Assembly (NCBI GenBank): GCA_965249745.1
Contig: OZ252252.1
Location: 3,286,001 to 3,350,000, forward strand
Source: JANYHH01 sp965249745
GTDB taxonomy: Bacteria > Deinococcota > Deinococci > Deinococcales > JAAFIG01
DNA length: 64,000 nt
Direction of reading: 5' to 3'
Below the pieces are notes generated by a model. That model saw only the letters and a list, made by a program, of their open reading frames with translations, was not told the DNA's origin and searched no databases. Positions within the stretch are counted from its first letter, which is position 1. Each line of letters begins with the position of its first letter. This document shows, piece by piece, positions 33,795 to 44,621 of the stretch. The position numbers and the translations under genes were made by a program.

Positions 33795-36192
33795 GATCCG
33801 CCTCGAAGCGGATTTGGTACGCGGCTCGCTGAAGTTTCGGCAATCCGGCCGCACTTTTAAGCCCTGCCGCTCGAGCGCGTTCACGCATCTGGACTGCGAG
33901 CGGCGTGTCCCCCTGCTTCTCAAAAAACGCTGCCAGTAGGCCGTACCCAAGTGGCAGTTCCGCGTACCTCTCCTCTCTCCAAGCCGCCCCTAACGCCGCC
34001 TCGAGAGGCTGAAGATCCCAGTCTGTCCCCTGGATTTGATGCAGTCTGACGCGGGCTATTTGAACCACGACAGCCCTTTCCGGCAGCCCCTCGAGCGCCC
34101 AGCGGAGCGCGGCGGCATCATCGGAGAGCAACGCGAATTCCAGGCGGGCGTGATCGAACTGATCCATGTGACCCGCCTCGTGCAGCGCTTTGAGCTTGTG
34201 TCTGACAAGTTCATCTGCCTTGCCATCACCGCGTTGCAGTGACAGAAGCGCCTGGGACACTTCGACACTCGAGACGAGGCGGGCATTTCCTGCCACCTCG
34301 AACCCTTTGTGTGCCTCGGCGTAAAGCGCGGCCGCCACCTCGAGTCGCCCAAACTTCGCCTCGAGTTCCCCGAGAACGTACTGCACTTGCGGTTGCAGTG
34401 GTGTCTCCCGCGCCAACTCGAGGGCTTCGCCCGCCGTGTTGAACGCCTCCCCAAAGCGTCCCTGAGCGGCGTGGAGCTTGGCGAGCGCCAGCGTACCCTG
34501 CGCGATCAGTGGCCCGTTCCCGACACGCTCCGCAATCTCCGTCGCCTCCCGAAAGCCCGTTTCTGCGCGCTTCAACTGCCCGAGTTTCTCGGCCGTCGCC
34601 CCGAGGTTGTACAGGATCATTCCGGTGACGGCCAGATTCTGGGCTGACCTGGAAAGCGTCAACGCCAACTCCATGTGTTCCAGCGCCTCCTCGAGCCGCC
34701 CGAGCATCCCAGAAACGGATCCGAGATTGGCGTAAATCCGTAATTGCAGTTGCGGATTCGTGGTCTGGGTCGCTAACAGGAGCGCCTCACGGGCTGCCTC
34801 GAGTTGACCGCCCGCCATCAGGGCCCCGCCGTACGCGCCGTGCGATTGCGCCAGGAGTTCCGGGTCGCGCAGTCGCCGGGCAATCCCGAGCGCTTCCAAG
34901 GCAGCCGTCTCGGCGTCGTGGGCCCGACCGGAGCGCAGCAACCAGCCAGAGCGCCGTTGCAGCCCGTGAAGCAGTGTCAAGTCGTCCTGCAAAACCGTCC
35001 CGAGCCGCAACAGTTCCTGACTGACGGTTTGCAACAGCGGCACGTCGTTCCTGGCTTCGGCGATACCGCCGAGCGACGTGAGCGCGTCGCGCCGCGCCGG
35101 TTCGTCCCCGGTGATCCAGAGCGCCCGGTACAGCGCGATTCCAGCCTCTGCCAGCCGCCCGACTCTCGAGGCGAGCCTCGCAGCTCGAGTCCACCACGGC
35201 AAGGCGGAACGCGGTTCCAACGCCGCCAACCAGTGCCGGGCGACGCTGGAGGCAGCCTGCCAGGCATCCGGCGCGAGGTCGTCCACGCGAGGCTCCAAGG
35301 CGAGTGCGATGCGGCGATGCAGCAGGGTGCGCACACCCTCGGGCACGATGCTATGCGAGGGGGGCCGCCCCTCGAGTTCGGCGCTCGCCTCGGCCACGCT
35401 CCAGGCTTCGACCTCCAAGACCTCCGCCCAGAAGCTCGCGTCGGCAGAAATTCCGGTGTCCAGCGCCTGAGCGCGCGATAACCGCAAGGCCAGTGTGGAC
35501 AGGTCGGGCGGGTCGGACTTGGCCGCGCCCGGTTGCTCCAGAAGGCGCAGCGTTTGCGGCAGCGGTTGCGCCCCGAGTTCAGTCTGTAACCTGCGCCAGA
35601 ACGCGGTCAGTCGCGCCCGCGCCGCCTCTGGGGAGTCTAAGTCCAGCTCGAGTCGCAGCGCGTCCTGCACAGCTCGCTCGTCCAGCGGATCGAGGGTCAA
35701 GACCCGGTCCAGCAGCGCCAGCGCCTCGCGGGGTTGGGATTCGGTGAGTTCCTCGGCTCTGACCCGAAGGACCGTACCCAGCAATTGTTCCAACCGGGCG
35801 CGTTCCACCTCGAGCCAATCGTGAAAATCCGCCCCACCCGTGAGCTGAAACCCCTCGAGCAAACTTCCGGCGTAGAGCTGCACGGCTCGCTCGGCATCGC
35901 CCTCCCGACAGGCGGTTTCAAACTCCCGCGCGTCCACGCTGGCGCGTAGGTCCAGCGGTTCGCCATCCAGCAACCACGAGTCCGCCTCCGGAAGCTTGCG
36001 AAGCGCCACCAGTGCCTGCCGCAAGCTCTGCGATCCATCGTCGCCCCAGAGCAAGGCGGACGCCTCAGGGCGCGAGGCGGGGCGCAGGGCCAAACGATAT
36101 AACAGTGCCAGCGCCTTGCCACGCACCGGCAAAGGATCGCCCTCGAGTCGCAACTCGGGACGACCCAGCAACCGGACGCGAAGCGCTGTCAT
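33772..36192 (-). CDS. SARP/BTAD-type transcriptional regulator with TPR C-terminus
   Basis: An 806-residue protein. Residues 1-90 are an OmpR-like winged helix (LRVRLLGRPELRLEGDPLPVRGKALALLYRLAL) and about 95-240 the bacterial transcriptional activation domain with the DWLEVERARL segment; the rest is TPR-type helical repeats (ALEALGIARRLRDPELLAQSHGAYGGALMAGGQLEAAREALLLA). There is no NB-ARC ATPase domain. ATG is 8 nt from TACAAT (36201-36206). It may control the neighbouring exported proteins, judged by position. Confidence 0.88.
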   Translation of the reverse strand: MTALRVRLLGRPELRLEGDPLPVRGKALALLYRLALRPASRPEASALLWGDDGSQSLRQALVALRKLPEADSWLLDGEPLDLRASVDAREFETACREGDAERAVQLYAGSLLEGFQLTGGADFHDWLEVERARLEQLLGTVLRVRAEELTESQPREALALLDRVLTLDPLDERAVQDALRLELDLDSPEAARARLTAFWRRLQTELGAQPLPQTLRLLEQPGAAKSDPPDLSTLALRLSRAQALDTGISADASFWAEVLEVEAWSVAEASAELEGRPPSHSIVPEGVRTLLHRRIALALEPRVDDLAPDAWQAASSVARHWLAALEPRSALPWWTRAARLASRVGRLAEAGIALYRALWITGDEPARRDALTSLGGIAEARNDVPLLQTVSQELLRLGTVLQDDLTLLHGLQRRSGWLLRSGRAHDAETAALEALGIARRLRDPELLAQSHGAYGGALMAGGQLEAAREALLLATQTTNPQLQLRIYANLGSVSGMLGRLEEALEHMELALTLSRSAQNLAVTGMILYNLGATAEKLGQLKRAETGFREATEIAERVGNGPLIAQGTLALAKLHAAQGRFGEAFNTAGEALELARETPLQPQVQYVLGELEAKFGRLEVAAALYAEAHKGFEVAGNARLVSSVEVSQALLSLQRGDGKADELVRHKLKALHEAGHMDQFDHARLEFALLSDDAAALRWALEGLPERAVVVQIARVRLHQIQGTDWDLQPLEAALGAAWREERYAELPLGYGLLAAFFEKQGDTPLAVQMRERARAAGLKSAAGLPKLQRAAYQIRFEADPISDSPT

Positions 36193-36306
36193 GCGCGTTC
36201 ATTGTACAAACTCGAGCCGCACGAAGCTCGAGGGTTGCGGAACTGGTTGCCACCACCCCTGAGCAACGGGGTGGTCGGGGACTCAGGTCTCGAGATCAGA
36301 GGTCCT

Positions 36307-38730
36307 TTAGGACGCCTGGGCTGGCCATTTCCAGTCGCGCACCTCGGGCAGGTCGTCACCGTGAGTTCGGATGTACTCGCCGTGTTCCACCAGCTTGTCA
36401 CGGATGAATTGCTTGAAGTGCGCCCCGGTCGCTTGCAAGCGCGGCACGCGGTCCACCACGTCGCCCGCCAAGTGGAAGCGGTCTAAGTCGTTGCGAACTG
36501 TCATGTCGAACGGCGTGGTCGTCGTGCCCTCCTCCTTGTAGCCGCGCACGTGCAGGTTGTCGTGGTTGGTGCGGCGATAGGTCAGGCGGTGAATTAGCCA
36601 CGGGTAGCCGTGATAGGCGAAGATGATCGGCTTATCAGTCGTGAACAGGCTGTCGAAGTCGCGGTCGGGCAGACCGCTCGGGTGTTCGCCCGCCGATTGC
36701 AGCGTCATCAGATCCACGACGTTGACAACGCGGATTTTCAGATCTGGAAAGTGCTGGCGCAGCAGATCCACCGCCGCCAGCGTCTCCAAGGTCGGCACGT
36801 CCCCGGCGCAGGCCATGACGACATCCGGCTCCACGCCATCGTCGTTGCTGGCCCAGGTCCACAAACCGATTCCGGCGGTGCAGTGTTCGATCGCGGCCTC
36901 CATCGAGAGCCACTGCGGGGCGGGTTGCTTTCCGGCCACGATCACGTTGATGCGGTCGCGGCTCCGTAGGCAGTGGTCCGCCACAGAAAGCAGCGTGTTC
37001 GCGTCCGGTGGCAGGTAAACACGCACGACCTCGGGTTTTTTGTTCATCACGTGATCTATAAAGCCGGGGTCCTGATGCGAGAAGCCGTTGTGATCCTGAC
37101 GCCAGACGTGCGAGGTCAGCAAGTAATTCAGCGCCGCGATCGGTCGCCGCCACGGGATTTCCCGCGTGGTTTTCAACCATTTGGCATGCTGGTTGACCAT
37201 GCTGTCCACGATGTGAATAAACGCCTCGTAACAGGAGAACAACCCGTGCCGCCCGGTCAGCAAGTACCCCTCGAGCCAGCCCTGGCAGAGGTGTTCCGAG
37301 AGAACTTCCATGACCCGACCGTTGGGCTGCAAGTGTTCATCGGTCGGCAGCTCCGGAAGTTCCCAGGCTTTGCCGGTCGCCTCGTAGACGGCCGTCAGGC
37401 GGTTCGATTCGGTCTCGTCGGGTCCAACGAGGCGGAAGTTCTGGGATTCGGCGTTCAGCCGCATCACGTCGCGCAAGAGCTTCCCGAGCACTCGAGTGGC
37501 TTCCCCAGTCTCCTGGCCGGGCGCGGAGACGTTTACGGCGTACTCGCGGAAGTCCGGCAGAATCAGGTCACGCAGCAACAATCCGCCGTTGGCGTGCGGG
37601 TTCGCGCCCATGCGGCGCTCGCCGCGCGGGGCCAGCGCCGCCAGTTCGGGGCGCAGGCGGCCGTCCGCGTCAAAGAGTTCCTCGGGGCGGTAGCTGCGCA
37701 GCCACGCCTCGAGTTGCGCCAGGTGTTCCGGGTTTTTCGCCAGCCCGTCCAGCGGAACCTGATGCGAGCGCCACGACCCCTCGGTCGGCTTGCCATCCAC
37801 CTGTTTCGGACCGGTCCAGCCCTTCGGGGAGCGCAGCACGATCATCGGCCACTTAGCTCGAGCGGGCGTGCCAGTACGATCACCCGCCGCTCGAGCCTGC
37901 GCTTGAATCGCGGTGATCTCCGCCCAGACGACCTCCAGTGTGTCCGCCATGAGGCGGTGCATCGTCGCCGGATCATCGCCTTCGACAAAGTGCGGTTTGT
38001 GACCGTAGCCCTCCAACAGCTTGGTGAGTTCCTCGGGTTCCAGTCGCGCCAGCACGGTCGGGTTGGCGATCTTGTACCCGTTCAAGTGTAAAATCGGCAG
38101 CACCGCGCCGTCGGAGACGGGGTTCAGGAACTTGTTGGAGTGCCAACTCGCCGCCAAAGCCCCGGTTTCCGCCTCGCCGTCACCGATCACGCAGGCGACC
38201 AGCAGATCGGGATTGTCAAAGGCCGCGCCATAAGCATGGGTCAGCGCGTAGCCCAACTCGCCGCCCTCGTGGATCGAACCCGGCGTTTCCGGCGCGACGT
38301 GACTCGGGATGCCGCCGGGGAACGAGAACTGCTTGAACAGGTGCTGCAAGCCCTGCGCGTTTTGTGAAACGTGCGGGTAGACCTCAGAGTACGTCCCCTC
38401 GAGGTACGTGTTCGCCACCAGTCCTGGCCCACCGTGACCTGGCCCGGCAATGTAGATGGCGCTCACGTCGTGATTGACAATTAAACGGTTCACATGCGCG
38501 TAAATGAAATTCAAGCCCGGCGTCGTGCCCCAGTGTCCGAGCAATCTGGGCTTGACGTGTGCCAAGCTGAGCGGTTCGCGCAGCAAAGGATTGTCCATCA
38601 GGTAAATCTGCCCGACCGACAGGTAATTCGCGGCCCGCCAGTACGCGTCCAGTAACTCGAGGTCCGACGATCGGATCGGTTGCGGCGTGCCTTGTGTCAA
38701 AGGGTCTGGCGTCATACGGGTTTCTGTCAT
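36307..38730 (-). CDS. xfp: Phosphoketolase
   Basis: An 807-residue thiamine-diphosphate enzyme splitting xylulose-5-P (and often fructose-6-P) with phosphate into acetyl phosphate and a C3 or C4 aldose phosphate. Signatures include LLGHWGTTPGLNFIYAH, GPGHGGP, the TPP motif GDGEAETGALAASWHSNKFL and YHGYPWLIHRLTYRR near the end. Length is normal. Together with acetate kinase (14.4 kb) it would give acetate and ATP. A GGAGG ribosome site precedes the ATG; a TATGCT -10 box lies at 38788-38793. Confidence 0.97.
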   Translation of the reverse strand: MTETRMTPDPLTQGTPQPIRSSDLELLDAYWRAANYLSVGQIYLMDNPLLREPLSLAHVKPRLLGHWGTTPGLNFIYAHVNRLIVNHDVSAIYIAGPGHGGPGLVANTYLEGTYSEVYPHVSQNAQGLQHLFKQFSFPGGIPSHVAPETPGSIHEGGELGYALTHAYGAAFDNPDLLVACVIGDGEAETGALAASWHSNKFLNPVSDGAVLPILHLNGYKIANPTVLARLEPEELTKLLEGYGHKPHFVEGDDPATMHRLMADTLEVVWAEITAIQAQARAAGDRTGTPARAKWPMIVLRSPKGWTGPKQVDGKPTEGSWRSHQVPLDGLAKNPEHLAQLEAWLRSYRPEELFDADGRLRPELAALAPRGERRMGANPHANGGLLLRDLILPDFREYAVNVSAPGQETGEATRVLGKLLRDVMRLNAESQNFRLVGPDETESNRLTAVYEATGKAWELPELPTDEHLQPNGRVMEVLSEHLCQGWLEGYLLTGRHGLFSCYEAFIHIVDSMVNQHAKWLKTTREIPWRRPIAALNYLLTSHVWRQDHNGFSHQDPGFIDHVMNKKPEVVRVYLPPDANTLLSVADHCLRSRDRINVIVAGKQPAPQWLSMEAAIEHCTAGIGLWTWASNDDGVEPDVVMACAGDVPTLETLAAVDLLRQHFPDLKIRVVNVVDLMTLQSAGEHPSGLPDRDFDSLFTTDKPIIFAYHGYPWLIHRLTYRRTNHDNLHVRGYKEEGTTTTPFDMTVRNDLDRFHLAGDVVDRVPRLQATGAHFKQFIRDKLVEHGEYIRTHGDDLPEVRDWKWPAQAS

Positions 38731-38932
38731 GGGATTGACCTCCGTGTCTGGTTTCTCGAGGACTAACCCTCGGGAGGGGTTGGGTTGAGCATAGTCCCGA
38801 TTGTCTCCAGCCTGTCAGCTCGGTTTTATTGATTTCAACCGTGAGCGGACCGTTTGACTTCGTGAAGGCTGGCTTAAGGGGAAGCCCGTAAAACATGGGC
38901 GTGATTCACACAGGGAATTGGCCATCAACCCG

Positions 38933-38938
38933 TAAAAT
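38933..38938 (+). promoter_or_regulatory. -10 box of leaderless binding-protein promoter
   Basis: TAAAAT, 6 nt before the ATG of the solute-binding protein. The spacer between it and the divergent phosphoketolase promoter is about 140 bp. Confidence 0.6.
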
Positions 38939-38944
38939 AAAGCC

Positions 38945-40150
38945 ATGAAGTGGTTTCTCGCCTTTTTTTCGCTCGCCGCACTGACCGTGCTGTTGAGCGT
39001 TTCCAACGCTGCCGCGCCCGTCAAGATCACCGTCTGGCAGTACTTGTCCCCGGAGACGGGATCTGATCTGCTACGGACTTTCGCTCAGGAGTACAACAAA
39101 TCCCAGTCCAAATACGCGGTGGAGATCGTGGATGCCGGAGACTTCAAAACGATTCAGGTGAAACTGATCAACGCCCTGCGCTCCGGCGGTGCGCCGAGCA
39201 TGACGATGGTGGACAATGCCTTCTTCACCCGGTTGGCGCTGGGCGGTTCGCTCGAGGCCTTGAATGCCAATGTGGAGACTCTTCCCAAAGCCACGGTTCA
39301 GGACATCTACCCGGTGCTGTGGCAGTACGGCGACGTGGACGGGCAACGCCTGGGCTTGCCGTGGGCGGAAAGTACCCTGGTGAACGTTTACAATGCCGAC
39401 GCCTTCCGGCAAAAGAACCTGCCCGCGCCGCGTTCCTGGGACGATTTCGCCAAAGCCGCCAAAGCCCTGACCAGCCGCACCAGCAAAGGCGCAGCGTTCT
39501 TCATAGATGCCTGGATTTTCGCCTCGATGGTCTCGAGCCGGGGCGGGGATATCCTGAGCGTTGACGACAAACCGGATTTCGCCAACGCCGCCTCGCAGCA
39601 AACCTTGCAGTGGATGTACGACCTCACCAAGGGCGGCAACGCGCTAATTCGCAATTACAGCGAAGCCAACTTCGCCGTTCTGGACTGGGTCCGCACCAAA
39701 ACCTTCTTGGTGACGATCCCGACGAGCGTTTTTCCATTCGTCAAGAACAACCTGCCGTTCCAGGTCGGGGCCACGCCGATGCCGGGAAAGACCCTGGCGG
39801 GCGAATCGCAATTCGTGATCCCGAAAGCCGCCTCCGACGCCGAGCGCGACGGGGCCTTCGAGTTCTGGCAGTACCTGATCCGCCCCGAGAACGGCGCTCG
39901 GCTCAGCAAGCAGAGCTATCACCTGCCACTGCGCCGCAGCACCACCAAGTTGATCGGCGACTTCGCCAACGACCCGATCATGAAAGCCGGTCTCGAGGCG
40001 CTGCAAACCGCGTACAACCCGCCGCATCTGATTGAGTACCAGGCCTGGCGCACGATTCTGGAATCGCAAATCGAACGGAGCTTGAAGGGCGGGACCGATC
40101 CCAAAGCGGCCCTGCTCGAGGCGCAACGTCAGGCGCTCAGCTCGAAGTGA
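38945..40150 (+). CDS. ABC-transporter extracellular solute-binding protein (family 1)
   Basis: A 401-residue exported protein (signal peptide 1-23, SNAAA) of the sugar/glycerol-phosphate binding type: ITVWQYLSPETGSDLLRTFAQEYNKS, GGAPSMTMVDNAFFTRLALGGSLEAL, and WAESTLVNVYNADAFRQ. Permease and ATPase genes are missing on both sides, so it must serve a transporter encoded elsewhere. Divergent from phosphoketolase, which suggests a sugar or polyol ligand. Confidence 0.9.
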   Translation: MKWFLAFFSLAALTVLLSVSNAAAPVKITVWQYLSPETGSDLLRTFAQEYNKSQSKYAVEIVDAGDFKTIQVKLINALRSGGAPSMTMVDNAFFTRLALGGSLEALNANVETLPKATVQDIYPVLWQYGDVDGQRLGLPWAESTLVNVYNADAFRQKNLPAPRSWDDFAKAAKALTSRTSKGAAFFIDAWIFASMVSSRGGDILSVDDKPDFANAASQQTLQWMYDLTKGGNALIRNYSEANFAVLDWVRTKTFLVTIPTSVFPFVKNNLPFQVGATPMPGKTLAGESQFVIPKAASDAERDGAFEFWQYLIRPENGARLSKQSYHLPLRRSTTKLIGDFANDPIMKAGLEALQTAYNPPHLIEYQAWRTILESQIERSLKGGTDPKAALLEAQRQALSSK

Positions 40151-40208
40151 CCCCAGGGACAGTGACTCTCGGACAGCGCAACGAAATCACTCTTGACCCA
40201 AGGTAGGC

Positions 40209-40238
40209 AAAGCTTCGAGAAATAAAGCTTCGAGAAAT
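40209..40238 (+). repeat. 15-bp tandem duplication
   Basis: AAAGCTTCGAGAAAT occurs twice without interruption in a spacer. One of several tandem duplications with a 15-bp unit in this window. Confidence 0.8.
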
Positions 40239-40326
40239 CTCGAACCGACGATGGGATTTACAGATTGCCTCGAGCCTGACAATGACCGGGCGAACCGCAC
40301 CCTACCCTGGACTCGAGGAGCCTATT

Positions 40327-40719
40327 TCAGGCGGAACCCTGCACGAAACGCAGGACGTACCCCAGCATCGCGCCAAAGGCCCAGCCGTTGGCCAGCAACA
40401 GGCTCGAGGCAATCTTCGGCGGGTCGCGCAGGACCTTGTGAACCCAGCCGCCGGGGAACAATCCGCGCATGTAAATCACGGCCCCCAAGGTGTACAACCC
40501 GACGTACTCGATAAAGCGCCCACCGTTCGGTAGTGATTGTCGGACGAGTGCCACGACCCCGATCAAAAAGGTCAGCACCGCCACGTACTGAACGGCGTTC
40601 ATGGCCAGCAGATAGGTGGCGCTCGGTTGCGGGTTGCGACGCTCGAGCAGCGACCACACGGCGGCCCCCAGGAACAATCCGGTGATGAGGTAACAGAGGG
40701 CGTAAACCAGCGTCAACAT
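40327..40719 (-). CDS. Four-helix membrane protein of unknown function
   Basis: A 130-residue protein with four predicted transmembrane helices (LTLVYALCYLITGLFLGAA; LLAMNAVQYVAVLTFLIGVVAL; IEYVGLYTLGAVIYM; IASSLLLANGWAFGAMLG). GATAAT lies 6 nt before the ATG. Family not recognised. Confidence 0.7.
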   Translation of the reverse strand: MLTLVYALCYLITGLFLGAAVWSLLERRNPQPSATYLLAMNAVQYVAVLTFLIGVVALVRQSLPNGGRFIEYVGLYTLGAVIYMRGLFPGGWVHKVLRDPPKIASSLLLANGWAFGAMLGYVLRFVQGSA

Positions 40720-40837
40720 GACTGCATTATCGCTGAGATCCTATCGGGTTGTTGGGGTTATCCGTCCCAGCCTCGAGGCTCGGCTCAGGATGACTGTTGA
40801 AGCCTCGAGTGCGGCGTGCCACACGTGAATTCCAGAC

Positions 40838-40867
40838 TTGACCGGGATTGCTTCGATGGCGTAGAAT
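40838..40867 (+). promoter_or_regulatory. gyrB promoter
   Basis: TTGACC (40838-40843), an 18-bp spacer and TAGAAT (40862-40867). This predicts a leader of about 100 nt, unlike the leaderless genes. Confidence 0.6.
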
Positions 40868-40977
40868 TATGTGTTGGGCGAAATAAGAAACGCTAGCAGG
40901 AAATATGTACAGAACCAACCCAGCCAGGACAGAAGTAGCCACCGTGACACGAAGAGGACACGACAGGAGTAAACCGC

Positions 40978-42963
<1,986 letters not shown>

Positions 42964-42970
42964 ACCCGGC

Positions 42971-43016
42971 GAGAAACAGGAAGAGGCGGCCACGTGGCCG
43001 CCTCTTCCTGTTTCTC
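42971..43016 (+). terminator. 46-bp perfect palindrome after gyrB (terminator-like)
   Basis: Two 23-nt arms meet without a spacer at CAC|GTG, beginning 7 bp after the gyrB stop. The inner GAGGCGGCCAC arm is GC rich and the outer part gives a T/C-rich run (TTCCTGTTT), so it can end transcription, but both arms are far longer than termination needs. Confidence 0.7.
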
Positions 43017-43122
43017 AAAGATCAAACGCGCCAGAGCACCCCTCGAGCCAAAAAACAAAGGTGGTTGTCCATACCCGAGTTGCTGATGGAGCGCGGGAGA
43101 TCGTTCAGTCGTTGCAACAACA

Positions 43123-43247
43123 GACCCCCTGCGAACCTTCGGCACAGATCAGATCTCGAGCATTGCCATATCGCACGCCGGACGCGCAGAAACCGTTCGC
43201 GCTCGAGGGCTTGGGTTGGGGGATGGCTGCGAGGTTCGCAAGGGGTC
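43123..43247. repeat. 16-bp inverted repeat with one mismatch
   Basis: GACCCCCTGCGAACCT (43123-43138) is the inverse of 43232-43247 with one difference, enclosing 93 bp without a gene. The rest of this 289-bp spacer shows nothing I can assign. Confidence 0.55.
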
Positions 43248-43305
43248 TAACGAGGCAAGGACCGTTAGCTGGTCTCGAAGGGAATTGATCTTTCATCAAG
43301 GTCGC

Positions 43306-44238
43306 TCAGACTCGTGGGAGCTGCACGGCGTCTAACAGCGCCAAGTGTGTCACGCGTTGCACAGCCGCCACGAGCGCTGCCAGCGACGGAGCCGGAACGC
43401 CGCCCACGGAGAACGCGAAGCTCGAGTCGCCATCGAACGGCGTGTGCGAGGGTCGCGTACCGCGAGCCAAACCCATCTGCGCGGCCTCGGCCAGCAGTCG
43501 GCACTCCACCTTGCCCAGGGTCGCGTCGGTCCCAATGGCGACCAGGGTGGTGTTCGTGTCCTTCAAGTACTCGAAGCCGCTCGGATCGGTCAGCGCCTCG
43601 ATCCAATCCGCGTCGGTCAACCTCGAGCCGTCGGTTCTGAGCGCTCCGGCGACGACGGCCCCGGCTTCGTTCACCACGTCCCCGAACGGATTGGCCACGA
43701 CCAGGGCCGCCACCCTGGCAGCGCCGACAGAGATCAGCGCGTTTCCCAGTCCGCCCGGTTGGGCGCGTGGGAAGCCCAGCGCCTTCCCCGCCATGCCGCC
43801 CGTGCCCGCCCCAACCGTCCCTCGAGCCACCGGATCGGGGGTGGCAGCCTGGGCGGCGCTGTACCCATGCTCCGCCGTCGGACGAACCCGGCTGCTCCCC
43901 ACCGCGAGATCATAGATCACGGCCGCTGGCACGATCGGAACCCTGGTGACTCGAGTTTCGACGCCCTCGCCGATCTCCTCCAGAAACCGCATCACGCCGC
44001 CCGCCGCATCCAGCCCAAAGGCGCTGCCGCCCGCCAGACAGAGGCCGTGAATCCGCTCCACGCGCTTGGTCACCTCGAGCAGACTGGTCTCGCGGGTTCC
44101 GGGGGCCCCGCCGCGCACCTCGGCGCTGGCGGTCGCGCCGCCCGGCGGCATCAGAATCGCGGTGCAACCGGTGCGGGCTTGGCTGTCCGTCCAGTGTCCG
44201 ACGCGCACACCGGGAAGCGCCGTCAACGTCAGATTCAT
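43306..44238 (-). CDS. P1-family (DmpA-type) aminopeptidase
   Basis: A 310-residue self-processing N-terminal nucleophile hydrolase of the DmpA/ornithine-acetyltransferase-like fold. Visible features are GVRVGHWTD near the start, LCLAGGSAFGLDAAGGV, and the glycine-rich GTVGAGTGG around the expected autocleavage region. Substrates of the family are small peptides with D- or beta-amino acids or N-terminal amides. ATG 44236-44238 is 8 nt from TATACT (44247-44252, minus strand), which decides the start over an upstream in-frame codon. Confidence 0.9.
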   Translation of the reverse strand: MNLTLTALPGVRVGHWTDSQARTGCTAILMPPGGATASAEVRGGAPGTRETSLLEVTKRVERIHGLCLAGGSAFGLDAAGGVMRFLEEIGEGVETRVTRVPIVPAAVIYDLAVGSSRVRPTAEHGYSAAQAATPDPVARGTVGAGTGGMAGKALGFPRAQPGGLGNALISVGAARVAALVVANPFGDVVNEAGAVVAGALRTDGSRLTDADWIEALTDPSGFEYLKDTNTTLVAIGTDATLGKVECRLLAEAAQMGLARGTRPSHTPFDGDSSFAFSVGGVPAPSLAALVAAVQRVTHLALLDAVQLPRV

Positions 44239-44312
44239 TCGGGCGCAGTATACGGTTGGCGGCGTGTGCAAATTTTGCCAAGCTGCCACAATTGACTTGT
44301 TAGCATGGCTGC

Positions 44313-44489
44313 ATGACTTTGAGCACCTGGAAGAAAATCCCCCTGCCCCTCATCATCTTCGCCCTGACCTTCATCGTCGGAGCCTGCGAGCAGACCGTGC
44401 TGGCGGCGACCCGTGGCACGACGCTGCTCAGTTTGTTGGGGAGCCTGATTTCGTCGGGCGCATCGCTGGGCCGGTCGCTGTTCTTCTAA
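44313..44489 (+). CDS. Small membrane or lipoprotein (58 aa)
   Basis: ATG 44313 lies 6 nt from TAGCAT (44301-44306), a leaderless arrangement that supports the reading. The product MTLSTWKKIPLPLIIFALTF continues to VGAC at residue 24, a possible lipobox, then a Ser/Gly/Leu-rich tail. Followed by a terminator at 44547. Confidence 0.6.
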   Translation: MTLSTWKKIPLPLIIFALTFIVGACEQTVLAATRGTTLLSLLGSLISSGASLGRSLFF

Positions 44490-44546
44490 GCTGTTCTAAT
44501 CTGGCAGACGTTCATTCTGACCCGACCTTTCCCTGTCACCCAGATT

Positions 44547-44576
44547 CGCCCAGCCATTCGGCTGGGCGGTTTTTAC
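44547..44576 (+). terminator. Intrinsic terminator
   Basis: CGCCCAGCC/GGCTGGGCG stem of 9 bp, ATTC loop, then GTTTTTA. Separates the small lipoprotein gene from the peroxidase operon. Confidence 0.88.
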
Positions 44577-44621
44577 AACTCTTGCGCTATGCTGCCCTGA
44601 CCCGCAGGAGGGACCCGAACC

